Assembly: GCF_022012445.1 (NCBI RefSeq)
Contig: NZ_JAKLTS010000015.1
Location: 29,765 to 93,764, forward strand
Origin: Massilia sp. TS11
GTDB lineage: Bacteria > Pseudomonadota > Gammaproteobacteria > Burkholderiales > Burkholderiaceae_D
Reading direction: 5' to 3'
Length of the DNA: 64,000 nucleotides
Of the stretch, positions 34,539-42,076 are shown piece after piece. The notes under the pieces were generated by a model that searched no databases, had not been told where the DNA came from, and saw only the letters and a program-made list of their open reading frames with translations. Positions within the stretch are counted from its first letter, which is position 1, and the number at the start of each line of letters is the position of its first letter. A program made the position numbers and the translations under genes.

Positions 34539-35785
34539 TGGATCCCCGTCCAGCGCTTCAGGGCCGGCATGATCATCTCGATCGGGCGTTTGCGCTTGAC
34601 CAGCACATCGGCGCTGCACAGCGCACCGCTATGCACGGGCGGCGGGCGGCGCGCGGCAGCCGACCACTGATAGCCATTGCCGCTGGCCGCGCGGTCCAGA
34701 CGCACGCGCACTTCCATGGTCGCCTTGTCGTTGGTCAGTTCCTTGACCACGTCCGGGTTCTGCAGCAGCTGGCCGATGGCGGCGCGGCTGGCCGGGAAGG
34801 CCGAGACATTCGCCACCGTGCCGCGGATGAAGCCGAATTCCTGCCGCTTCACATAGCTGGGCGTGACCTCGGTCGCCATGCCCACCTTCAGCTGCTTGCC
34901 GGTGTTGGCGTCGACGAACAGCACCGCGATCAGGTCGGCGCGCTCGTCGCCCTCGGCCAGTTCGACCGTCGCCACCGGCGAACCGGTGGCCAGCGCCACG
35001 CCGTTCTGCGCCTTCACTTCCACCACGCGGCCGTTGTAGGCGCTCTTCACCGTCATCAGTTCATCGCGCTGCTTGTTCAGCAGAGCCACTTCGCGTTCGG
35101 CCTGGGCCACCTGCAGCGCCAGCGCGATGCGCTCGCCATCGAGATTGCGTTTGTCCTCGCTGGCCTGGAACTGCAGCTGCTTGGCGCGGCTTTTCAGGGC
35201 CGCCTGCTCCAGCACCACGGCTTCGCGCTGGTCCTGCGCGGCCACCAGATTCTGGCGCGTGGTCAGACCGTCCGCATACAGGGCCTGCTGCGCCTGCACG
35301 CGCTTCTCCAGCAGGGCCAGACGTTGGCCGATCGTGGCCAGACGTTCGGCCACGATCGCCTGTTCGCGCGCGGCCGCCGTTTTACCGAGCGAGCCGCTGC
35401 GTTCGATCAGGGCATCAGCCTCCTGCTGGCGCGCGCGCAGATCGGCCAAGCGCGCCTGCGCCTTCACCAGGCGCTGTTCGAACTCCGGCCGGCGCAGCGT
35501 GGCGATGACCTGGCCCGGCCGCACCTGGTCGCCGACATGCACGGCCAGGCCATCGAGGCGGCCCTCGGCCGCGCTGGTGATTTCGGAAATGCCATGCGAA
35601 CCCAGCAGAATGCAGCGCCCGGCCACGCGCGAATCGACCTGGCCCATGCCGAGCCAGGTGAAAAACACGACGGCCAAAATGACGAGACCCGCCGCAAACA
35701 GCCGTTTGGGCGGGTGGTTCACTGCTGGCAAATCATCCCAGCGGTCGGGAGATTGCAGGCGCTCCGGAGAGGGCGTGGCGTTCAC
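34535..35785 (-). CDS. HlyD-family secretion protein heading the NHLP export operon
   Basis: A 416-residue adaptor beginning at GTG (35785); an in-frame TAA lies upstream and no better start is present. A transmembrane helix is at about 28-48, lipoyl halves are at SAAEGRLDGLAVHVGDQV near 70 and VKSAYNGRVVEVKAQNG near 250, a long coiled coil lies between, and a beta-barrel region follows. It resembles the HlyD at 26227 in length and C-terminal pattern (NVSAFPASRAAIGQLLQNPD, HSGALCSADVLV). It is the first gene of the operon HlyD, ABC1, ABC2, cNMP-binding, TolC, with overlapping or abutting junctions. Confidence 0.88.
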   Translation of the reverse strand: MNATPSPERLQSPDRWDDLPAVNHPPKRLFAAGLVILAVVFFTWLGMGQVDSRVAGRCILLGSHGISEITSAAEGRLDGLAVHVGDQVRPGQVIATLRRPEFEQRLVKAQARLADLRARQQEADALIERSGSLGKTAAAREQAIVAERLATIGQRLALLEKRVQAQQALYADGLTTRQNLVAAQDQREAVVLEQAALKSRAKQLQFQASEDKRNLDGERIALALQVAQAEREVALLNKQRDELMTVKSAYNGRVVEVKAQNGVALATGSPVATVELAEGDERADLIAVLFVDANTGKQLKVGMATEVTPSYVKRQEFGFIRGTVANVSAFPASRAAIGQLLQNPDVVKELTNDKATMEVRVRLDRAASGNGYQWSAAARRPPPVHSGALCSADVLVKRKRPIEMIMPALKRWTGIQ

Positions 35786-35802
35786 GCTGCGGGCAGTCCG
35801 TT

Positions 35803-35831
35803 GTTATGATCTTTAGAGAAACAATCATAAC
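35803..35831. promoter_or_regulatory. inverted repeat upstream of the NHLP export operon
   Basis: GTTATGAT (35803-35810) and ATCATAAC (35824-35831) form a perfect 8-bp inverted repeat with a 13-nt spacer, 18-46 nt upstream of the GTG start. The surrounding 100 nt are the only AT-rich non-coding DNA near the operon, so its promoter must lie here. The repeat could be an operator or a leader hairpin; no known regulator was recognised. Confidence 0.4.
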
Positions 35832-35889
35832 CGCTTTGAATCTTGCTTGGAAGATAATAGCCAAAATTCCCCCAATCCCATGCAACAAA

Positions 35890-35978
35890 AACGGGGTCAG
35901 GTCCGGCAATCGGACATTTCGGAACTTTTCGAATTCCGAAAAGTTCGCGAATGTCCGATTGCCGGACCTGACCCCGTT
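35890..35978. repeat. long near-perfect palindrome, REP-related
   Basis: Arms 35890-35931 and 35937-35978 are complementary at 39 of 42 positions, with three adjacent mismatches and the centre AATTC. The ends carry GGGGTCAGG, related to the GGGGTCAGACCCC elements elsewhere in the window. It begins 6 nt after the M16 peptidase stop and lies upstream of the NHLP operon. It could act as a bidirectional terminator or be a small mobile REP element. Confidence 0.8.
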
Positions 35979-35983
35979 CAGTA

Positions 35984-38719
35984 TTAGCGGGGGAGGCCGT
36001 CGGGGCCGAGGCGCTTGATCTCGCCCCAGTTCAGCGCGCGGATCGGGGCTTCGATCTTGCGCAGGTCGCCAATCACCAGCCACACGAGCTGCTCGGGTCG
36101 GATGTAGCGGGCGGCGGCGCGCGCCAGGTCGCCTTCCTTCAGCTGGCCCACGCGGCTCGCATAGCCGGCCCAGTAGTCGTCGGCCAGGCCGAGATTGCTG
36201 CTGCTGACGAGGGCGCCGTCGAGCGCGGCCAGGGTGTCGAAGCGGGCCGGCAGGCGCGCCTGCACATTGCGCATGATGGAGTCGAATTCGGCCCCACGCA
36301 CCGGGCGCGCACCGGCCTGGTCGCGCACCTCTTTGGCGATCTCGCGCATCGCTTCGGCCGTCTTGTCGGTCTGGACCGGGGCCTGCACGATGAAGGCGCG
36401 CTGGCCGCGCACATTCAGCAGCTGGGCGCCGGCGCCGTAGCTCCAGTGCTTGTCCAGGCGCAGATTGCGGTTCAGGCGCGAGGTCGACATGCCGCCGAAA
36501 TTCTGCATCACCACTTCCATCGCCAGCTCGTCGGCGCCGCCGCGCGCTTCGCTCAGGTGGGCGGCGACGATCATCGATTGCGGCGCATCGGGCTTGTCGA
36601 TCAGGTAGATCGTGCGGCCCGCATGCTGGACCGGCGCCGGCACCGGCTTGGCCGGGGCGCTGCCGCCGCTCCATTTGCCGAAGGCCGCCTCGACCTGGGG
36701 CAGCAGCTCGGCCAGCGTGGTGTCGCCGCTGACGATCAGGGTGGCGCTGCCCGGCTTGACCCAGCGCGCATACCAGGCCTGCACATCCTCGCGCGTGATG
36801 GTGTTCATGCTCTGCGCGGTGCCGAGGGCGACGTTGGCATACGGGTGGCCGGCGCCGTACAGCAGCGGCGGCAGCAGGCGCAGGGCCAGCGGCGCCGGCT
36901 GCGCCACCTCCTGGCCGATCTGGGCCAGGCGGCGCTTCTTCATGTCGGCGATGGTGGCGGCCGACAGGCCGGGTTCGAGCACGGTCTCGGCCAGGATGCC
37001 GAGCGCGGGACCGAGATTGGCGCGCGTGGCCTGCAGGCGCAGCAGGCTCTGGTCGGGCGTGGAGGCGCTCGACAGGCGCGCGCCCAGGTCTTCCAGCGCT
37101 TCGGCCAGCTGGAAGCCGTTGCGGCGCGCGCTGCCGCGCTCCAGCGCTTCGAGCGTGAGCGCGGCCAGGCCGGCCTTGTCGGCGCTGTCGGCAGCCAGGC
37201 CGGCGTCGAGCACCAGGCTGGCATTCACGATCGGCGCGCCGTGGCGTTCGGCCAGCACCACCTGCAGGCCGTTCGGCAGGCGCGCGCGCTGCACGGCCGG
37301 GAACTGGACGGCGGCGAACTCGCCCAGCGGCGGCAGCTTGCTGCGGTCGACGTCGGTGCTGGCGGCGGCCAGTTTGGGGAAGGGCTTGACCACCATCGTG
37401 TAGTGGTTGGCGCCGGCCAGCCAGCGGCGCGCGGCGGCCTGCACCTGCTCGGGGGTGGCGGTGGCCGCGCGTTCCAGCTGATCGAGGTAGGCGTCGGGGC
37501 GGCCGCCGTAGGTCTGGCTCTGGGCCAGCACGTCGCTGCGTCCGCCCATGCCGCCCAGGCGCTCGGTGGCGCGCGCGAAGTTCGCCAGCAGCACGGTGCG
37601 CTGGCGCGCCAGTTCTTCGGCGCTCGGGCCTTTCTCCAGCAGGGCCGCCAGTTCGGCGTCGAGCTCGCGCTCGGCCTGGGCCACGCTGGCGCCTTCGCGC
37701 AGCACCATGCTGATATCGAAGCGGCCGCTGATTTCGGCGTCGCTGACGTTCGCCGAGACATTGGTGATCAGGCCGCGCAGGCGCTTTTCCAGGCGCGCGC
37801 TGCGGGTCCCGGCCAGCACGCGCGCGAACATCTCGAGGTAGGGGGTATCGGCCCCGCGCCAGCCCGGCACGTGGTAGCTGCGCGTCACGCGCACCTGGGG
37901 CACGTGGTCTTCCATCTCGTCGCGGATCGGGCGCTCCAGCTGCGGAATCCATTCGACCGTGCGCGGCAGGGCCGGGCCGGGCGGAATCGCGCCGAAGTAC
38001 TTCTGGCTCAATTCGCGCGCGCGCGCCGGGGTGGTGTCGCCGGCCAGCACCAGCACTGCGTTATTCGGGCCGTAGTAGGTGGCGTACCAGGCCTTCACGT
38101 CGTCCAGACTGGCGGCGTTCAGGTCGTCCATGCTGCCGATCGTCGACCACGAATACGGATGCGAGTACGGATACATGCGCGCCACGATCTCGTTGCGCAC
38201 GCGCCCGTACGGCTGGTTCTCGCCCTGGCGCTTCTCGTTCTGCACCACGCCGCGCTCGCGTTCGAGCATGGCCTGGGAGATGTTCGCCGCCAGCCAGCCC
38301 ATGCGGTCGGACTCAAGATACAGCGTGCGTTCGAGCGCGGCCACCGGCACGTCTTCGAAGAAGTTGGTGCGGTCGGTATTGGTGGTGCCGTTGCGGTTAT
38401 TCGCGCCGATATCGTCCATCGCCTCGCGGAAGCCGTGCGGGTAGTGCTCGGAGCCGTTGAAGAAGAAGTGCTCGAACAGGTGGGCAAAGCCGGTCTTGCC
38501 GCGCACCTCGTTGCGCGAACCGACGTGATACCAGAGATTGACGGCCACCACCGGCGCACTGTGATCCTCGTGCACGATCACGGTCAGGCCGTTGGACAGG
38601 GTGAAGCTCTGGTAGGGAATCTGATAGGCCTTGCGCTCGAAGGCGGGACTATCGGCCAGGGCGGGAGCGGCAAGCAGGCAGGCGGCCAGGCCGAGGGCAG
38701 CGAACAGGTGGCGGGACAT
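35984..38719 (-). CDS. M16 family zinc metallopeptidase, exported
   Basis: A 911-residue protein with a signal peptide (ending near ALA, residue 22). It contains two M16 halves. The N-terminal half carries the inverted zinc motif HLFEH (H80, E83, H84) and the downstream acidic motif region LERERGVVQNEKR near 160. The C-terminal half (about 490-900) lacks the zinc ligands, as is usual for the non-catalytic partner of pitrilysin-type proteins. It should be a periplasmic peptidase. ATG 38719 is preferred over a TTG 18 nt upstream. It could in principle process exported peptides, but it has its own transcription unit upstream of the NHLP operon and the link is speculative. Confidence 0.92.
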   Translation of the reverse strand: MSRHLFAALGLAACLLAAPALADSPAFERKAYQIPYQSFTLSNGLTVIVHEDHSAPVVAVNLWYHVGSRNEVRGKTGFAHLFEHFFFNGSEHYPHGFREAMDDIGANNRNGTTNTDRTNFFEDVPVAALERTLYLESDRMGWLAANISQAMLERERGVVQNEKRQGENQPYGRVRNEIVARMYPYSHPYSWSTIGSMDDLNAASLDDVKAWYATYYGPNNAVLVLAGDTTPARARELSQKYFGAIPPGPALPRTVEWIPQLERPIRDEMEDHVPQVRVTRSYHVPGWRGADTPYLEMFARVLAGTRSARLEKRLRGLITNVSANVSDAEISGRFDISMVLREGASVAQAERELDAELAALLEKGPSAEELARQRTVLLANFARATERLGGMGGRSDVLAQSQTYGGRPDAYLDQLERAATATPEQVQAAARRWLAGANHYTMVVKPFPKLAAASTDVDRSKLPPLGEFAAVQFPAVQRARLPNGLQVVLAERHGAPIVNASLVLDAGLAADSADKAGLAALTLEALERGSARRNGFQLAEALEDLGARLSSASTPDQSLLRLQATRANLGPALGILAETVLEPGLSAATIADMKKRRLAQIGQEVAQPAPLALRLLPPLLYGAGHPYANVALGTAQSMNTITREDVQAWYARWVKPGSATLIVSGDTTLAELLPQVEAAFGKWSGGSAPAKPVPAPVQHAGRTIYLIDKPDAPQSMIVAAHLSEARGGADELAMEVVMQNFGGMSTSRLNRNLRLDKHWSYGAGAQLLNVRGQRAFIVQAPVQTDKTAEAMREIAKEVRDQAGARPVRGAEFDSIMRNVQARLPARFDTLAALDGALVSSSNLGLADDYWAGYASRVGQLKEGDLARAAARYIRPEQLVWLVIGDLRKIEAPIRALNWGEIKRLGPDGLPR

Positions 38720-38798
38720 GGTGAGCGCGCGGGACAAAAACCCCCATTCTGGCAGAGCCCGCGCGCCCGGTGGCCGCTTTCAGATATGCATGTGGCGC

Positions 38799-40256
38799 CT
38801 AGCGCAACAACACCAGGGCCTGGCGCGGCTGGGTATTCGCCTGGGTCATCACGGCCATCGCGGCCTGCTGCAGAATCTGGGCGCGCGTCAGCTGGGCCGT
38901 CTCCTGGGCGAAGTCGGCGTCGCGGATGCGGCTGCGCGCGGCGTCGAGCTCGGCCGCGGCGCCCATGCTGCGGTTGATCACCAGCTCCAGACGGCGCTGG
39001 TTGGCGCCGAGCTGGGCGCGGATCTGGTTGGTTCGGTCGATCTTGGTATCCATGTAGTCTATCGCTGCGGCCGCACCGGCGGCCGTGGTCAAATCGATCG
39101 CCGCTTCGCCGTCGACGCCGACGGGAAGCAAGGCGGTGGTGGTGGCGCCGGTCGGGCTGCCGTTGATGATGCCGCTGCTCAGGCCGGCCGCGCCGGGGTT
39201 GCTGCCGCCCACGGCCAGGGTCGAGGAGCCGGCCGTGTCGGGCCCGGTCACGGTCAGATGGCCGCGCGTGGTGCCGAGCGTGAAGCCGAGCGCGGCGGCG
39301 GCGCCGGCGCTGCCTTCGCCGATGATGATGTCGCTGCCGTCGGCCGCCGTCAGCGCCACGCTATTGCCATTGGCGACGGCCGTCACGCCGCTGCTGCCGG
39401 CCGCGGCCGTGATGGCGCTGGCCGCACTCGCGGCCACCTGGGCGCTGGTGGCGCCGCTGATGGCGCCGATCGCCACGCCATTGATGACCAGGCCGCCGCT
39501 GGCGACATTCGCGCCATTGGCCGCCACCACCGACAGGCTGGTGCTGGCACTGGCCGAGATGCCGGTAATGGCGGCCGCATTGATGGCGGCGGCCACGGCA
39601 AACGCGCTGTTCGCGCTGCGCCCGAGGCCGGCCCCGGCCACGCTGGCGCCGACCGCCTGGCCATTCAGGCTCAGGGCGCCGGCCGTCAGCGCGCCGCTCA
39701 CCGTGCTGGTGGCCGTCACCCGCGTGACCGGCACGGTCTGCAGGCCAAGCTGGTCGACCGAACGCTTGAGCAGTTCGGGAATTTCGACATGGATCTGGTC
39801 GCCCGCATTGGCGCCGACCTGGATCTGCTCGGAAAACGAGCCGTCGAGCAGCACATTGCCATTGAAACGCGTGGTGCTGACGATGTGCTGATTGGTCAGC
39901 ACCAGGGCGGCCGCCTCGGCCTGCATGGCGTCGCGGTCGTGCTTGCTGTAGCTGCCGTTGGCGGCCTGCACGGCCAGTTCGCGGATGCGCTGGAAATTGT
40001 CGACCAGGGTCGCGACCGCGCCTTCGGCCGTCTGCAGCAGCGAGACGGCGTCATTGGTATTGCGCGTGGCGCGGTTCAGGCCGGTCACCCCCGCGCTCAT
40101 CCGCTCGCTAATGGCGAAGCCCGCCGCGTCGTCTTTGGCACTGGTGATACGCAAGCCGGTCGCCAGCCGCTGGGTACTGGACTCCAGCAGAATGCGCGAG
40201 CGCTCGCTCAGGGTCTGAACGTTCAGACTCGGAAGATTCGTAGTGATTGTTTGCAT
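38799..40256 (-). CDS. flagellin
   Basis: A 485-residue flagellin. The N-terminal D0/D1 region (about 1-145) has the canonical LATGLRITSAKDDAAGFAIS and ERMSAGVTGLNRATRNTNDA. The C-terminal D1/D0 region (about 395-485) has ELDAARSRIRDADFAQETAQ and ends in ALVLLR. The middle is Ala/Ser/Gly-rich and includes flagellin-IN-like repeats (GLVINGVAIGAISGA). The gene is isolated from other structural flagellar genes and follows a Sel1-repeat protein gene after 56 nt. A strong GGAGGAGG precedes the start. It may be an alternative filament protein. Confidence 0.95.
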   Translation of the reverse strand: MQTITTNLPSLNVQTLSERSRILLESSTQRLATGLRITSAKDDAAGFAISERMSAGVTGLNRATRNTNDAVSLLQTAEGAVATLVDNFQRIRELAVQAANGSYSKHDRDAMQAEAAALVLTNQHIVSTTRFNGNVLLDGSFSEQIQVGANAGDQIHVEIPELLKRSVDQLGLQTVPVTRVTATSTVSGALTAGALSLNGQAVGASVAGAGLGRSANSAFAVAAAINAAAITGISASASTSLSVVAANGANVASGGLVINGVAIGAISGATSAQVAASAASAITAAAGSSGVTAVANGNSVALTAADGSDIIIGEGSAGAAAALGFTLGTTRGHLTVTGPDTAGSSTLAVGGSNPGAAGLSSGIINGSPTGATTTALLPVGVDGEAAIDLTTAAGAAAAIDYMDTKIDRTNQIRAQLGANQRRLELVINRSMGAAAELDAARSRIRDADFAQETAQLTRAQILQQAAMAVMTQANTQPRQALVLLR

Positions 40257-40278
40257 GACACAGGCATTTCCTCCTCCA

Positions 40279-40305
40279 TTAACGGCAGCAGGTGGCCTGT
40301 CTTGA
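40279..40305 (-). promoter_or_regulatory. FliA (sigma-28)-like promoter motif before flagellin
   Basis: On the minus strand TCAAGACA (40305-40298) is followed after exactly 11 nt by GCCGTTAA (40286-40279), close to the sigma-28 pattern with GCCGATAA as -10. A caveat is its closeness: transcription would start near 40272, cutting into the GGAGGAGG ribosome-binding site at 40277-40270. The match may therefore be fortuitous or give an unusually short leader. Confidence 0.35.
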
Positions 40306-40312
40306 GCGTGGC

Positions 40313-42064
40313 TCAGAGGTCGATGTCGGTACTCAGACCGGATTGTTTCTTAATTTTCAACAGATCGACGAGGGGACGGGTCGGATCGAAGTCGAGCACC
40401 GGGTCTTCTTCGCGCAGCACGGGGCGCAGAATCGGGCGCGCCTTCCACACCTGGGTGCCGGCCGGTCCCTCGGGCAGCAGGGCCTCGGGCGTGCTGCCGC
40501 GCCAGGACACCGACTTCGGCTGCAGCTGGCGGCGCGCGGCCAGCTGGCGCAGGAAGCGGCCGGCCGCCTCCGAGCCCGACTGGCGCGCCTGCTCCAGCCA
40601 GTGCTGGGCTTCTTCGAGATTGCGCTCGACGCCCTGCCCGGCCGCATACATCTGGCCGATATTGAACTGGGCGCGCGCATGGCCCTGGCGCGCCGCGCGC
40701 AGATACCAGGCAAACGCCGCCGTGAAGTCGCGCGCCACGCCCAGCCCGTTGTCGAAGCGCAGGCCGAGCGCGAACTGGGCCTGAACCTGGCCCTGCTCGG
40801 CCGCGCGCAGATACCACTGGTGCGATTTGTCGAGATCGACGATGCCGAGGTCATCGCGTTCATACAGCTGACCGAGCATGGTCTGGGCCGGCAGATAGTC
40901 CTGCTCGGCCGCGCGCACATACCAGGACAGGGCCGCCTGCAGATCGCGCGGCACGCCCTTGCCGGCCTCGCAGCGCAGGCCGAGGTCGAACTGGGCGCGC
41001 ACATGGCCCTGCAGGGCGGCGCGGCGATACCAGTGGCAGGCCGTTTCCGGATCGGGCTCGCAGCCCTGGCCGTTGTCGGCCATCTGGCCCAGGTGGTACT
41101 GGGCGGCGGCGAAATTCTGTTCGGCCGCCATCTCGAACCAGTGGCGCGCCTGCGTATAGTCGAGCGGCACACCCTGGCCATGCAGATAGTGCATGCCGAT
41201 ATTGTTCTGCGCGCCCGCATGGCCCTGGTCGGCGGCGCGCCGGTACCACTCCATGGCGAAGCCTTCGTTGCGCGGCACGCCCTGGCCGTTGTCGTAGATC
41301 AGGCCGAGATTGAACTGGGAGCTTGCATGGCCCTGCTCGGCCGCGCGCCGGTACCAGTGGATGGCCTTCTGCGTGTCCTGCTGGACATCCTGGCCCTTGT
41401 CGTAGCGCAGGGCCAGATTGAACTGGGCCGGCGCATGGCCCTGGTCGGCCGCCTTGCGGAACCAGCCGACGGCCACCTGGGGGTCGCGCGGCACGCCCTG
41501 GCCGTTGTCGTAGCGCAGGGCCAGGTTGAACTGGGCGCGCGCATAGCCCTGCTCGGCCGCCTTGCGGTACCAGAACACGGCCTTTTCATAATCCTGGGGC
41601 ACACCCTTGCCGGTGTCGAACATCATGCCCAGATTGTTCTGGGCGCCCGGGTCGCCCTGCTCGGCCGCCTTGGTGAACCAGTACAGGGCCATCTTGGTAT
41701 CCTGCGGCATGCCCTGCCCCTTGGCATACATCCAGCCGAGGTTGTACTGGGCCGGCGCATAGCCGCCGTCGGCCGCCTGCTCGAACCACAGCGCCGCCTC
41801 GCGCTCGCTCTGGGGCACGCCCTGGCCCTTCTGGTACATCAGGCCGAGGTTGTACTGGGCATGGGCCAGGCCGGACGCGGCCGCCATGCGGTACCAGCTG
41901 GCCGCCAGCTCATAGCTCTGGCGCACGCCCTGGCCATTGAAATACATGAAGCCCAGGCTGTGCTGGGCATGCGCCACGCCGCGCTCGGCCAGACCCTTGA
42001 CCCGCAGGAATTCCAGCGTGTAATTGTCGTCGGCAGTGTCTTTCGGCGCGGGCTGTTCGTGCAT
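40313..42064 (-). CDS. Sel1-like repeat protein (13 repeats)
   Basis: A 583-residue protein with no signal peptide, composed almost wholly of 36-residue Sel1-like helical repeats; thirteen clear copies of the pattern A-x-x-Q-x-N-L-G-x-x-Y-x-x-G-x-G-V are seen, followed by a degenerate copy. Such solenoids act as protein-protein scaffolds. The C-terminal 90 residues are non-repetitive. It lies 12 nt after the REC-GGDEF-EAL gene and 56 nt before flagellin, so it is probably co-transcribed with the signalling genes and may assemble that system. The binding partner is unknown. Confidence 0.92.
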   Translation of the reverse strand: MHEQPAPKDTADDNYTLEFLRVKGLAERGVAHAQHSLGFMYFNGQGVRQSYELAASWYRMAAASGLAHAQYNLGLMYQKGQGVPQSEREAALWFEQAADGGYAPAQYNLGWMYAKGQGMPQDTKMALYWFTKAAEQGDPGAQNNLGMMFDTGKGVPQDYEKAVFWYRKAAEQGYARAQFNLALRYDNGQGVPRDPQVAVGWFRKAADQGHAPAQFNLALRYDKGQDVQQDTQKAIHWYRRAAEQGHASSQFNLGLIYDNGQGVPRNEGFAMEWYRRAADQGHAGAQNNIGMHYLHGQGVPLDYTQARHWFEMAAEQNFAAAQYHLGQMADNGQGCEPDPETACHWYRRAALQGHVRAQFDLGLRCEAGKGVPRDLQAALSWYVRAAEQDYLPAQTMLGQLYERDDLGIVDLDKSHQWYLRAAEQGQVQAQFALGLRFDNGLGVARDFTAAFAWYLRAARQGHARAQFNIGQMYAAGQGVERNLEEAQHWLEQARQSGSEAAGRFLRQLAARRQLQPKSVSWRGSTPEALLPEGPAGTQVWKARPILRPVLREEDPVLDFDPTRPLVDLLKIKKQSGLSTDIDL

Positions 42065-42076
42065 GTCCGGCTCCGC

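Noticed and set aside
35733..35830. Short minus-strand peptide (MIVSLKIITTDCP...) at the front of the NHLP operon
   Set aside because: It overlaps the HlyD start in another frame, is only about 31 residues long and has no leader features.
35806..36018. 70-residue plus-strand frame beginning with an amphipathic segment, considered as an NHLP precursor
   Set aside because: It runs through the REP-like palindrome and into the M16 gene, has no ribosome-binding site, and no leader or double-Gly motif.
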